DNA of 64,000 bases from Amoebidium appalachense (lineage: Eukaryota; Ichthyosporea). The notes under the pieces were generated by a model. That model had not been told where the DNA came from, made no database searches, and was given only the letters and a program-made list of their open reading frames with translations. The position numbers and the translations under genes are program-made. The DNA is taken from contig CAVNZM010000001.1 in NCBI GenBank assembly GCA_963693365.1, positions 19,158,001 to 19,222,000 of the forward strand, in the 5' to 3' direction. This document shows positions 20,060 through 38,909 of the stretch, in pieces; the first letter of the stretch is position 1; each line of letters opens with the position of its first letter.

Positions 20060-20210
20060 TTGCGCGGTTGCGAAGTTTCGCTAATGAATTGGTTAGCAGC
20101 GGGCTAATCAGAAGCTTAGATTGTACGGGTTGCAGAAATGGCTTCGTGACGCGTGATAGTCAAGCAACCAGAAGGCGTGGTTGTGAAAGTTGGCTAATGA
20201 GCGTTAATTC
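20060..20210 (+). repeat. Iteron-like imperfect repeats upstream of the Rep-like gene
   Basis: GCGCGGTTGCGAAGTTTCGC followed by TAATGA at about 20062 resembles GGCGTGGTTGTGAAAGTTGG followed by CTAATGA at about 20174. A weaker copy lies near 20119-20150. Rep proteins often bind such iterons, but binding here is inference. Confidence 0.45.
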
Positions 20211-20240
20211 CAGAGTTACTTGCAACAACCGGACGAAATG

Positions 20241-20334
20241 ATTGGGTAGGCGTTTGCTCTTGTATGATTGGAAGAAAATCATTAACAGTGATTCGCCAGG
20301 TCTAAAATACTCTGGATCTGGGGGGGTATAAAAA
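20241..20334 (+). promoter_or_regulatory. TATA box and inverted CCAAT boxes of the Rep-like gene
   Basis: TATAAAAA at 20327-20334 lies 42-49 bases before the ATG at 20376. ATTGG boxes at 20241 and 20267 precede it. The layout resembles that of the host genes in this window. Confidence 0.6.
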
Positions 20335-20375
20335 GCGTAAACACGATAGTTCGCTTCAGTTTGTGACGCAGCACA

Positions 20376-21477
20376 ATGCCGCCGAAGCAAAGTAGAGGCA
20401 AACAGAAGAAAGTCGTACTGCCTCCTTGTGGCAGTGGCGAGTATGGAATTGCCAGCATAAGCCTGAACATAACGAATTCGGGTGGGAATGTGCCTCCAGT
20501 GTGGTATGATCATGCGTGCGATTTTGCAAGACAATTTGCCACAAAGGGAGCTACTGCATTGGAGAGGGGCAAAAGTGCGGGCAATTTGCATGTTCAGGCT
20601 GTGTGGAAGATTCGGATCCCTGGTGGTAGGAAAGGTGTTGATTATTTGAAAAAACAGTTGAAGAGTTACATTAATCCGCCTGAAGATGATGAAAACATTT
20701 CTATGCGGATGAGTGCGAAACGATTGAATGAGACTGGGGGCCAGAAATTTGACGAGATGATCGCATATGTTGCGAAAGATACGGGAGATCCAGATTTCAG
20801 ATTTTGTTTCTATTGGACGTGTCAGACGAGGAGGTGAATAGCGCCAATGCGAAATATGCTATACACAAGAAGGATTGGACGGAAGGGAAGCAAATCATTT
20901 CCAGGAAATCAATCTTGAAGCTTGCCTATGGCTTCTATCATTACTAGATGTGGCAGGTAGAGTGCCCATCTTTGCCAGAAGTTCTGTGGCTCATGCTGCA
21001 GTCTGGTCGGTTCGCTGTGTCAGTGGAGAAATGATGACAGCGGGCTATGGGAAAGCATTTGATGCCGAGAGATTGGGAATTTTGGGATGGGAAACGATCC
21101 ACCGGCCACACACATTGACCAGGCAAGATGTCGTTCGGATGTTTTTTGATCATGGTGGCTCGCAGTGTGTATATTATGCGTATGAGTCGTTGCTGGAAGC
21201 GGCGAGAAACACGCGTGGGAGTTATAGGGATGTCATGAAGTATTGTGCCGATGTTCGGAGACACAGACACATGGACGTGGTTCAGGACGCGCAACGCATG
21301 CCACCAGCTGATGTGACGGCGAACTATCCTTATCATTTTGGCCCGAAAATCCATTACGAGGCTCACGACTACCAGCAGCAACAGGACTTTGTAGAACGTG
21401 ATGGGCATATTTTTGCAGACGTGCGAGAAGAATCTGGGAGTGAGCCAATGGAGTGGTCAGACAACGATCACGAATAG
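20376..21477 (+). pseudogene. Rep-type HUH endonuclease gene (replitron-like), frameshifted, no helicase
   Basis: The ATG at 20376 opens a frame with the three Rep endonuclease motifs in order: motif I-like ASISLNITN (about residues 26-34), motif II GNLHVQAV with the metal-binding H-x-Q, and motif III IAYVAKD with the nucleophilic Tyr and nearby Lys. That frame stops at 20835-20837. A protein-like reading continues in another frame over about 20801-20946 and in a third from about 20945 to the stop at 21475-21477, which ends in an acidic tail. At least two frame changes are therefore needed, from decay, sequencing error or, less likely, introns. No Walker A motif or SF3 helicase is visible in any of the three stretches. 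That differs from circular ssDNA virus Reps and resembles Rep-only eukaryotic transposons (replitrons). The TATA box and upstream repeats suggest a complete element once lay here. The function is inferred from motifs only. Confidence 0.68.
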
Positions 21478-21784
21478 TGAGTCGTTTTTTTTTTCGTGTG
21501 CGCGATGTTGAACATCTCTAGCCATTGATCTTAATAGTGATAATGTAGGGCGTAATAGTGCACGTGGCTTGAGCGTTGTATAACATGTTTTTCTCGGTAC
21601 CTGCATGTATAGGCTGGTCTGTATCGTTTTATTGTAGCTTTGGATTGGCTGGCTGCAAGTGGTGACTGATTCAGACGCAGGGTCGTGCGGCTTCAGTTTT
21701 CGATTGGCTTGCAAGGTTCTGGCAGACGAAAAGACCGTAACAGTTGCTATCAACTTCGGATGAACCCTTGCTGCATATTCCATC
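21478..21784. other. 3' flank of the Rep-like gene
   Basis: Unique sequence with several ATTGG boxes (near 21643 and 21702), ending where a pyrimidine repeat begins. I could not identify a terminal repeat matching the 5' side. Confidence 0.4.
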
Positions 21785-22870
<1,086 letters not shown>

Positions 22871-23140
22871 AGGATTTGCAGAAAGGTGCATGGGGATGTT
22901 GTGGGATGTAGACGGGCCTGCATTTTTTTCTTTTGTTTTGTTTTGTTCTTTTTGTGTGTGTGTGGGAGGGAGATTATGGAAAAGCCCATTTTTACAGTTT
23001 CAGGTTTAAGAAAACCCTAAGTGCTGGAGAGAATTATTGGGTTTTTTAATGCTAATAATAACTGCAGGTTGATATAGAAATGAACTTGAGGAGGTAATAG
23101 AAGGGACCGTGGTGTAAATGAGTGGGTAGGCGTGTGTCCG

Positions 23141-23173
<33 letters not shown>

Positions 23174-23461
23174 CAACAAAAAAAAAAAAAAAAAAAAGAA
23201 GAAAAGAAAAGAAAAGAAAGAAAGAAAGAAAGAAAAGAAAACAGAAAAACAAAGAAAGAGATCACGACTCGAGAGAAGCATGAAAAGCAAGAAAGAAAAG
23301 AAGCGAAAGAAAGCACACAGTAACCAAGGAATAACTGCTCCAAAAAGGGGTGGTGTGGACTGAGTCGTTAACAAAACATTTGAAACAATACTTGTGAGCT
23401 GGAGCCCTTGGCCTCCGCATATCTAGCTGCCAGCCTAGTACACAGGGATATGTTTGCATCC

Positions 23462-23511
<50 letters not shown>

Positions 23512-23733
23512 CGCAAAAAAAAAAAAAAGGAATATCGTTAACTTACTTCAATATGATGATACTGAATTTGGAATCAAAAAAGAAACAACACGAACGACGA
23601 GTAGACACCCTCAGTCATGCAAAGATCTACGTTGCCACACACAAAATAGGAATGAATTCAGCCAGAAACCAGCAATGTTCGAATCGTAGGCCATATTGTG
23701 CACCCAGGGTGGGGGGGGGGGGAGGGGGGGAGA

Positions 23734-23794
<61 letters not shown>

Positions 23795-24170
23795 ATGGTG
23801 TGTGTATATGGGGCCTCGGAGCCCTGGGTGCCCTTGGGAGGTGTGGGCGGGGAGGCGAGACCGGAGGTTTGGCCATACCATGTACCACCATCATAGTGTG
23901 CACACTCCTTTGGAATATGTGGAGAGCAGTCATCGGATTACGCCTGAATTGCACTGCATACACTCTTTGGCCGATGGTGGTGGTGGTGGCGGGGTGAGAT
24001 GCCGGGGGGTTGGGGGGAGGGGGGGGGCGGTTGGTCCGAAATTGAACGTGTGTGGCACAGTCTGTGCCATTCACATCGCGAGCCCAACTTGCCCCGTACA
24101 TGGCTTCATGATATATGTATGGTTTTGAATTTTATGTAACTGGCCGACCATCGGATAAGTTGTATATATT
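22871..24170. repeat. Poly-C/poly-A junctions and G58 run
   Basis: C runs pass into A runs at 23140-23195 and 23463-23528 (C47, then GGCGC, then A). A G58 run spans 23736-23793. Unique islands between them hold no recognisable gene. Confidence 0.8.
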
Positions 24171-24290
24171 TCAACATTCATATATATTCATAATGATATG
24201 ATATTCACATATATTCACATATATTTGTATATATATACATATATTCATATCCGGATATTTACATGTATTAACATGTCACTGAGTTATACA
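24171..24290. repeat. AT-rich imperfect tandem repeat with palindrome
   Basis: A CATATATTCA-like unit recurs about eight times and ends in the palindrome ATATCCGGATAT, followed by TACATGTATTAACATGT. Confidence 0.7.
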
Positions 24291-24575
24291 TATTCAACGG
24301 TTTGCAGGTGACCCCTCTGTGTTTCGACCTCCCAATGTCATAGTAGACCATCCAACACTTCACCGCTTTCCAATGGCAAAGCTTGCAAACTCCGGCTGTT
24401 CCCCCTAACCCCCCCTCCCCCCCCCCCCTCCCCTCCCCCCCCCCCCTTCCCCTCCCCCCCCCCCCCCCCCCCACACACACACACAAAAAAAAATCACCAC
24501 CACCACCACCACCACGACCAAGCCACTGCCTGGTGAACTTGGAACTCGGAGGGAAGGGCGGGAGGGGGGGGAGGT

Positions 24576-24606
<31 letters not shown>

Positions 24607-26133
24607 TGCCACTCTACCCTCGACACAGACATACATACGCATACACACACACGCACCGTGCATCACACACACACACACACCCCCCACCACCACCACCACC
24701 ACCCCTTGCGCCACCACCAAAGCTCAACATTCACAAACACCCTCACTTGGCAATAGTAAATGCATATCCTGCCAGCTACCCAGATCAACATTCCCATGGT
24801 GCGTGCACATGTCTGTGCTCCGATGCCAGTTGATCATATGCATGAACTTGGACCTGCACGTCTTTAGCAAAAGACAACCTGCCCCCCCTCCCCTCCCCCC
24901 CCCCCCCCCCCCCCCCCCTCCCCTTGGTTATCCCCCTTCGATTAATTAACCAGTCTCAGATCTAATTGGGTCAAAAAATTGGGCTTAGAATCTGGGCTAA
25001 ATACTATGATCTCCTTTTCTTTTTCTTTTCTTTTCTTTCCTTTTTCTTTTTTTCTTTCTTTTCTTTTTTGTTTTGGGGGGGGGTGTGTGGGGGGGGGGGG
25101 GGAGGGGGGAGGGGGGAGCTCGATATCGAGATGATGATGGATATATATGAGGGACCTGAAAATTATAACCTAGTACTCCGTTCCAAAAAGTTTTATTTCA
25201 AGATATCTTTTACAGATTGGTTACCAGAGTATTGCTATGCCGGCAGCTGTTGTGAACTATGTATGTTCATCCAGCATTGGCTTTATTAGAAGGTGATTTG
25301 GCAGGGCCTACGCAGCAGTGATTTCAGTGCATCTTTCTACGTACATGTGCCAGTTCCAATATGATATTCGAACAGGGTTGGCCGTCTACACCTCGGAACC
25401 ATGGATGCATGAAATTGTGTGAGTGTCGTAGGTGCACCTTGGAGACCCAGGTGTACACAGCGAGAACCAGTGTGACTGGCATTTATATAGTAATAGAGTG
25501 CCTTTGGATGGAAAGTTTGTATGTAAGGTGTGTGTGTGCGCGCACGTGCACTGATGTGTGTGCGAGAAAGTCTACCATGCAGGCGCATAATAACCAGAGA
25601 GCATGTGTGTGTGAACCACTGTGTGCGAGCGTGTGGTTACTCTGTGAGACGCACATCAAAGGTTGCCGCTCACTTCTCGAGTACATGCGTGTGAGAAAAC
25701 CTATCTGTGGCAGTATAGCTGATGTACTGCGGTACACAAACAGCGTGTGGTTAGTTAGAGAACATAAAAACAGTGTACTGTAAAAAATGTCTCTTATTAA
25801 AATTATTAAATCTAATTTAGTATCTTAATGTACAGTATTGTCCCATACGATTGCCAACGGTTTCATATCTCTCAGGTTATAAACACAGATATGCTCTAGT
25901 TACCCAACCAGGGGCTTAGAACCAATCACAGACCGGCATTAAAACGTGTTCATCTCCAGTACATACCGGCAACAAAACATGCACGGCACAACAACACAGC
26001 TTCATCTCTTGAACAGCTACATACCTATGTACAGGGATGCTATTTCTCTTTCTATTCTCTCCGTGTCATTAAAACTTTAATATTAAGTGTAGGCTAAGCC
26101 AATATACCTCCATTATTTTCAGCCACACCCCAA
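24291..26133. other. Intergenic region 3' of the lectin/TSP1 gene
   Basis: C and G runs with (AC)n fill 24410-24700, and a T-rich to G junction lies at 25015-25110. The stretch 25120-26133 is unique sequence without a recognisable coding signal. An ATTAAA-type poly(A) signal on the minus strand near 26072-26090 could serve the gene ending at 26134. Confidence 0.55.
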
Positions 26134-31142
<5,009 letters not shown>

Positions 31143-31959
31143 GGTTGCTTACTAAAGACGGTCACAAACCACGCTATCTTTTTCTGTCTGAACTAGCTAA
31201 TAACTTAGCGCTGCTGTTGTTTGGGACAACTTAAAGTCTAATAGCCGCAGTTTGAACACAACACAAGCTGAAGTTGAGTGAAGTGCTGCAACCGCTGGCG
31301 AGCAGCTGTATTTAACAGCACGGTGACGGTATGTAAATTATCAAGAATTTCGATTTCTGATTGGTGACTGTTCTTCCTAATTTGTTAGGTATAAAATACT
31401 CAGCCAATCAGCGCGCACTCGAATGCATTCCTTCGTTTCCTTGCAATCCCCTTGAACACTCGCGGCATGTATGTACATGTATCGGTTCAATTCGGTTGTC
31501 CACTGTGTTAACTATTAAGTTGACTATCAAAAGAAATAACAAACAAGAGTTAAATGGAAAAGACTATATCATAGCGTGTGTCTTTTGGGTGGAATGACAT
31601 GTTGGCCCACATCCAGTGACAAACAGCCAGCTGCCAGCTGGTGCAGGAGACATAATCAAAATTTTGCCTACTGTAACAGTGATATCATTGGCTTGGTACT
31701 TTTATGCAGTTACCAATCAGAATCTTACAAATTGTACGATACAACGATATGCCTCTGACCTGTCATCCAATAAGCTGGCTTCAACTTTTACACTAAGTGC
31801 GGGATGATCCCGCCAAAACTTCCACATGTGGGGCGTATCCTCTGTGTCGTGTCCCATATTTTTTTTTAATTTATAATGACGCATGATTACAATCATATGC
31901 ATTACTTCCAAAACAAGCTAAGCCAACTCATTAGTAAACATAATAACGTCATTATTCTA

Positions 31960-32010
<51 letters not shown>

Positions 32011-32130
32011 TCGTGAAATCAAAACTGGGCAGGCGTTTTTTCAAGTGTACCCGAACAACAGTTTGGAGGGATCCACAGCACGTAGATCTGTCCATTCAAA
32101 CGTAACCAACATTAGGTAACACAGTGTGCA
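31143..32130. other. 5' flank of the lectin/TSP1 gene, with (TA)n
   Basis: A TTAAATA-like element at 31316-31308 (minus) and CCAAT at 31364-31360 (minus) could be its promoter. A TATAAAA at 31390-31396 points the other way. (TA)n occupies about 31961-32007. No gene is seen. Confidence 0.45.
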
Positions 32131-32224
32131 TGTGGCCCTCACAGATGGCAGGCTGGCAGGCTGGCGGGACGGCAGGCGGACGGAAGGAGACCAAGGGAGG
32201 TAGGGGGGAGAGGGAAGAAAGTGA

Positions 32225-32900
<676 letters not shown>

Positions 32901-33004
32901 AGGGAAGACATTAATCCGTTGCATAGCTCGTACTAGTAGCATCGGGTATTCTTTGATGAAACGCGCGGCCGCGAGGGGGGAGGGGTGACTGAGTGTCTGG
33001 GAGG

Positions 33005-33007
<3 letters not shown>

Positions 33008-33058
<51 letters not shown>

Positions 33059-33065
33059 TGTGTGT
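33008..33065 (+). repeat. (GT)n microsatellite
   Basis: A GT tract followed by a G-rich stretch at 33080-33122. Confidence 0.93.
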
Positions 33066-33469
33066 GATCATGAGGAGAGGGAGGTGGGGGAGGGAGGGGG
33101 GGGGGGGGGGGGGGGGGGAGGAGGGGCCCACCGGTACCTGTGCCACCGGTATTACTTACCCCGGGCCCTCCGGATCCGGATCCCCGCCCCCGTCCTCTCC
33201 TCCCCCGGTTTGGCGGTGCAGTGACGGATGGGACTTTTTTAGGCAGCATCGATCAGCTTACAAGATGACTTTGAAAAGGTATGTATCAGGCAAACACCTC
33301 CCCTCTCTCCCCCTGCCCCCCTCTCCCCTTCCTTTTCTTTCCTCTGGATCTATGCCTCCTGGGGCCCCTAAGGTTTCAAGAGTCTTACACAAAGAGGACT
33401 CCAGTGAGGCTTTAAGTCTGTTACTTGTTTCTTTCTCGCTACACTGGCACACACCGTTACTCACCATGG

Positions 33470-33816
33470 CAGTCACACACACAATGGCACACCACACACA
33501 CAGTCACATTTGTCTCATAATGAGGCTCAAGCTTGCCCGCGCACACACTGGCGCCTGCATTCATGCACCGTTGCACACACAGATCAACCGACAGAGACAA
33601 ACATCTGGACACATCGACACATCCACAGTGTCACACTCACCGTAACCCGAGTCGGCCTAGTAGGCAGCAAGTTGGGAGAGCAACACACGCAAGCACAGTC
33701 ACATACACACCGTCACTGTCATACTGTACCACAAAAACACTCCTGTCACTTTGAAATATATGCGCGCGCTTGCACACACGCACACATACGTGCTCACGCG
33801 CGCACACACACACACC

Positions 33817-33855
<39 letters not shown>

Positions 33856-34368
33856 TGACAAATACACACACAGAGAGACAGACACATTCACGCATGCATT
33901 AAGACACACGAAAGCACGCGCGCGCGCACGCGCACATAGTGTCGTACACACACAGGCAGACACAAGCATGCACACACATGCACAACTGCACACGCATCAT
34001 ACACACACGTGCACACGGTGACATTCTAACCCACATATATGTGGCACACTGACAGAAAACTTCTGTGTGCTTGTGTATGCCCCGACTAGTATACACACAA
34101 CCACAACTGACGACACTGCCTGTGACTGTCACCGTGGCACGGGCACACACAGAACCTCTTGGCATAAACATAATTCGGATGCCCACAGCACACACACACA
34201 CACACACACACTTTGAAAGCAGTGACATAAGGACACGAATATGGTCACAAAATTGCAACCAGAAAAACAAATTTATGCACTGGTACGTTATTTTCCATAA
34301 ACTGGCTTGCATGGCACACGTACATCGCACATACCGTTGAAAATTGGCACACACACAGGCGTGTTCGT

Positions 34369-34409
<41 letters not shown>

Positions 34410-34420
34410 CACACACACCG

Positions 34421-34468
<48 letters not shown>

Positions 34469-34472
34469 ACAC

Positions 34473-34547
<75 letters not shown>

Positions 34548-34560
34548 CAGCTGTTTGCAC
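33470..34560 (+). repeat. CA-rich low-complexity region with (AC)n tracts
   Basis: Degenerate CACA-rich sequence includes pure (AC)n near 33822-33852, 34188-34211 and 34372-34545. C-rich tracts follow from 34583. There is no gene evidence. Confidence 0.88.
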
Positions 34561-34924
34561 TCCCCGGGTAGTGACCACTCATCCCCCCCCCCCCCCCCCC
34601 CCCCTCCCCCCCCCCCTCCCCGCCTCCCCCCCAGCTCAGTCTCCTACCCCACTTCACCGTGCTGTTACCACACACCCCTTCATTATGCACATGTTGTCAT
34701 CTATCGATGTTGTTAACCGCTCATCTGGATACATCACTGTGCATGAATGTAGTACCACATGCCCATTTCGAAAACAACCAAATTTGAAAAATCTCGCATC
34801 CCCCCTTCCCGACTCTCCCTCACTTTACTATCCTCCCCCCTCCCCCCGCCCCCTCCCCCCCCCCCCCCTTCCCCCCCCCCCCCCTCCCCCTCTCCCCGCT
34901 CCGCCCGGGGCTCCAGCTCGCCCG

Positions 34925-35127
34925 CCTTCCCACCTGCTTACCCGGAACGATAGTGGGCCATCTGGTTCTAGGATGTCACGATGGATTCGGATACTGGACC
35001 CACCTAATAGAACTCTGAGGGGGGGGGTGGCGGATGTTAAGAATTGTAACTGTGTAGCTATTCCTGAGGATGGGAAGAAAGCTGCAGGAAAGCATACTAC
35101 GTTGGAGTGGGAGGAGGTACCCGGAGG
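34925..35127 (+). other. Possible isolated exon, unassigned
   Basis: Between two C- or G-rich tracts, one frame reads like ordinary protein (SRMSRWIRILDPPNRTLRGG, then VADVKNCNCVAIPEDGKKAA) and is followed by a GAG|GTACCC donor-like site. It could be a 5' exon of the downstream RGS gene or chance. No acceptor is convincing. Confidence 0.25.
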
Positions 35128-35554
35128 GGGGAGGGGGGGAGGGGGGGGGGGGGGGGTGAAGGGGGAGGGAGGAACGGTAAAGCCTTATTAGGGTGGGGTG
35201 GAGCTCGAACTCAATTTCCTCCATCGAAGTGTTGTCGATGTCACGGCTTATTCACGGTGAACACTTATTTATTCACATGGTGTTGTCTCCATAGGGCAGG
35301 TGCAGCCCAGCCCCCCCCTCCCCTCTCCCCCCACCCCTTCTTCCTCTCCCCTCCCCCCCTCCCCCCCCTCCCCCCCCCCCCCCCCCCTGTTCCCTCCTCA
35401 CCCTCCCATCTCCGTGCCCTCCCCAGAGCCCCTTCGACGTTCCTCGCCTGGTGAGGAACCTCCTGTGACCACCACGCTGTGATGATTTTAGACCTACACA
35501 ATAATGCTTTCTCACAGGCTTTAGATATAAGCTGGCTAATAATAACTAACCTCC

Positions 35555-35664
35555 AAATCTCCCCCCCCTCCTCCCCCCCCCCCCCCTCCCCCCCCCCCTC
35601 CTCCCCTCCTCTCCGACACCCTCTTTTCCTCTGCCACTCTGTGCTCTCTCTCTCTCTCTTCTCT

Positions 35665-35760
<96 letters not shown>

Positions 35761-35869
35761 CCCTCTCCCCCCCCCCCCCCCCCCCCCCCGAGTCTCTCTC
35801 TCTCTCTCTCTCTCTCTTCTCCCCCCCCCTCCCCCCTTCTCTTTCCCCCTCCCCCCCCCCCCCTCCTTT

Positions 35870-35922
<53 letters not shown>

Positions 35923-35924
35923 AG

Positions 35925-35978
<54 letters not shown>

Positions 35979-36024
35979 CCCCCCTCCCCTTCCGCCTCTC
36001 TCTCTTTCTCTCTCTCTCTCCCTC

Positions 36025-36056
<32 letters not shown>

Positions 36057-36058
36057 TG
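35555..36058 (+). repeat. (CT)n and C-run pyrimidine block
   Basis: Alternating C runs and (CT)n (longest near 35666-35757 and 35873-35976), ending in a C run at about 36026-36056. Open frames are Ser-Leu repeats only. Confidence 0.93.
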
Positions 36059-36688
36059 CTGCTGAACCACGTCGATATATATATGATGCATCGTCGGCAA
36101 AACCAACTGACTGGCAAGGAGTCCGAGCTACAAAGTCTTTTCTGCACTGGCAGAACTATTCTCAGACTGCAAAATGCAAAATTATTCTGCAAAAGCCGAC
36201 ACAAGCAGGTAGTGTTCTGCTCAGGGGCAGCACCATTCTGCCGCAGCTTGTGATGTTTTTGAGATCAGCTCTTTGCCTCGAGTAAACAGCGTAAACCCCA
36301 TATGATAATATCCATTCTTTTTTTGCATTGTTTCACAACGTTATAAGCGGGACAGTTGCTCACGGCAGCCGATAAACTTCATCCAAGCCGCAATTCTGCC
36401 ATGTGCCCATGTCTGCATGATGTAGGGCTTTTTGCTAAAGAACAGCGAAACTTTGCAGACCACGCGTGTGCTGAATTCGAAGTGAACTTGAATCCTGCTT
36501 TTTGCGGAGGAATAATTCTACAACGCATTTCTGCTCGAAGCCAGTGGACTCTGCCGGTGTGATTATATATATCGCCTCAGGAGGCTCATAGTCTCCCATT
36601 CTCTCCCTCTCTGTCTCTCTCTCGATCCGCGGCTCCGAGTCAGACCTTCTCTCTCTCTCTTTCTCTCTAGATAGCTCTCTCTCTCCTT
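36059..36688. other. Unique island then CT-rich sequence
   Basis: Unique sequence (36059-36590) in which TTCTGC and GCAGAA words recur, then CT-rich sequence up to the palindrome. No gene recognised. Confidence 0.4.
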
Positions 36689-36728
36689 CAAGGCCTCCTA
36701 AATAGCGTACGCTATTTAGGAGGCCTTG
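36689..36728. repeat. Perfect 40-bp palindrome
   Basis: Two uninterrupted 20-base arms (left arm CAAGGCCTCCTAAATAGCGT) meet with no loop at 36708/36709. All 20 pairs were checked base by base. It is flanked on both sides by CT-rich sequence containing CTCCTTC. Confidence 0.97.
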
Positions 36729-38909
36729 TTCTCCTTCGAACCAGATATCACTCTCTCTCTCTCTCTCTCTCGATCTTTCTGTAGATCCCTCCCTCTCTAC
36801 CTCCTGTCTAGGCTAGTCCTTCCCCCCTCCCCCCCCCACCCCCCCTCTCTCTCTCTCTCCCCCATCCCCCCTTCCCCGCCTCCTCCTCTGGTCCTGTATA
36901 AACTGCAGTATATATATGCAACAGTGCACTCATGACACGGAAGGACATGGCGTACATGTGCCACGGTGCCTACAACATGTGCCATGCCACCGTGCACGTG
37001 ACCATTACTTTGTATGAACTCAATGGAGAATAGATCTGTTTTTATCCAATGGCATGCGTCCAGGGGCCAGGGTGTGGGTGCTGAAAAAACGCATAATTAC
37101 GCATTCCTGACGTCCAATAGGTCCGATTAGCTTCTTGCAGTCGCTTTTCTGTGCACTGAATGAGCACGCGTACGTGGGATGGGAGCTATGCAGAGGAATA
37201 GATATCACAAGCTATTGCATTTAGTATTTCAATAATACCATACGCATTATTATGGCACTTATGTATGTATCTTGTTCACGCACGTGATGCCCAAAAAGAG
37301 CTTTTTCCGATGCCGGGGCTGCAGCAGGCGCCGCTATGGGCGTCCAATGAAAGCTGGCTGCCCAGTGGGGCTTGAGCTTTCAAGAATGTTAACAGAACTT
37401 ACAGGTATTTCCAACAGGAAGACGCTATGACCCAGAAATAGAACAAAGATACAAATTCATAGTGCGAATTATAATGAAAACAATAATTGTTTTCTGGGCG
37501 TAAGTCAAAAGCTTATTCGAGCCGACTGTAAGAAACAACGCATAGCTATATTTGGGACGATGCAAGGGCGCTTTTTGAATGGGTCAGCAGCACCGGGCAA
37601 CATTCCAGGACTTCAGTGTCGCATAAGTTGCTTGTAGTGTGCGTGATAAGTAGCCAATCATCTATAAAGAGTCAGGGTGACGTCAAACCTCGAGGCTCGT
37701 GTGTGCCACGGACATGGGGGTTGATGGCAGACAACGGCATGTCATTGACGTGAACAACACTGCATCAGAATTTAGGTGCCCATGACAAAAATAGAGAGCA
37801 AGCCTGCTTTAATGACAAACTCCCAAAGTACCACAATAATCCCACTATTTTTCACATTAGACTTTGTTCGCGCTAAAAGCTCAATGTGACCTTCGAATTC
37901 TCGGATTGATATGAAAGCATTCGCCACGGGCGCCAATCAAGTGGAGTCAGGATTTATCGAATCTGCCGGCTGTATACGAACTGAACCAACATACGGAACT
38001 GTTTGTGCGTGGATCCACGGCACGCCAGAGCGCAGCGAAAGTGTGTTCCGGATCCCTGCATATCATCAGGCTGAGGCCGGAAGGTGTCTTCCACGGGCCT
38101 TATCACCGTTACAAAGTGTGTAATATCGCGTTCTCTTCTTCAGGGTTGTAGTTCCAAGCACGTACGTTATAGTATCATTTGCATGCTAATGTCTTTTGGC
38201 CACCCAACAACTCCCGCACGACTCCATTCAAATTGGTGTTTGCATACCGCCCATCACAATATTGAAGTTCAGACAGGTGTTTACTACTGAATATTCCATA
38301 TATGCAACACCATTTTTATAAGCTACGTTTTACGCTTAGGCCGGGCAATCTACACATGCAGTAAGACAGCCTCAAGACAAAGGCCACTGGTACACAGGAG
38401 TGGTGTCACTGACAGGCAGCAGTATGAGAGTGAGTCTAAGTCCCCACACCCCTGCACTCTACTAGTTACAGTTATGTCCTACCCTGTCAGCGTCACCGTA
38501 AAGCCTCTCCCGTCAACCCCACACCCCGCCTCCGAATTCCCCTCTGGCCCATGTTCCTAGGAACCAATCATGCCCCTCTCTCGACTCAGCTCTCTCATAT
38601 CCCCCTTGCCGCAGTCACGTTCCTTTAATGACCATTTTCTGGTCTTATTCACGCACACACCCGAGATTCATACGGGACAGCTTTTTTTTGTTGCGGACGT
38701 AAGGGTTCCTTAGAGTTTCTGTAACCGTGTTCGTTTCCCGAAGCTATGAACTGGGCAAACACTCCTTTGCTGTTCTTTTTCAGCTCGTCAAGCATTTCAG
38801 GCGGTAGTGGTTCTGGCAGTTCTGGTTTTTCCTTCTTTTGATGTCCTGGCCTCCTACATTCTTTCGTGTTACCTCCCTCAGTGCCACTTGTTGTGTTATC
38901 CACCTTATC
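36729..38909. other. Intergenic, mostly unique sequence
   Basis: CT-rich to 36890, then about 2 kb of unique DNA without microsatellites. A minus-strand frame at 38649-38903 reads protein-like (LPPEMLDELKKNSKGVFAQF) but has no clear partner exon. Nothing else is supported. Confidence 0.4.

Noticed and set aside
20376-21477. Endogenous circular ssDNA virus copy
   Set aside because: No helicase or capsid sequence is seen nearby, and the promoter and repeats fit a Rep-only transposon better; not fully excluded.
33238-33280. Tiny exon with ATG and a GTATGT donor as first exon of the RGS gene
   Set aside because: Only five codons, with nothing linking it to the exon 6 kb away.
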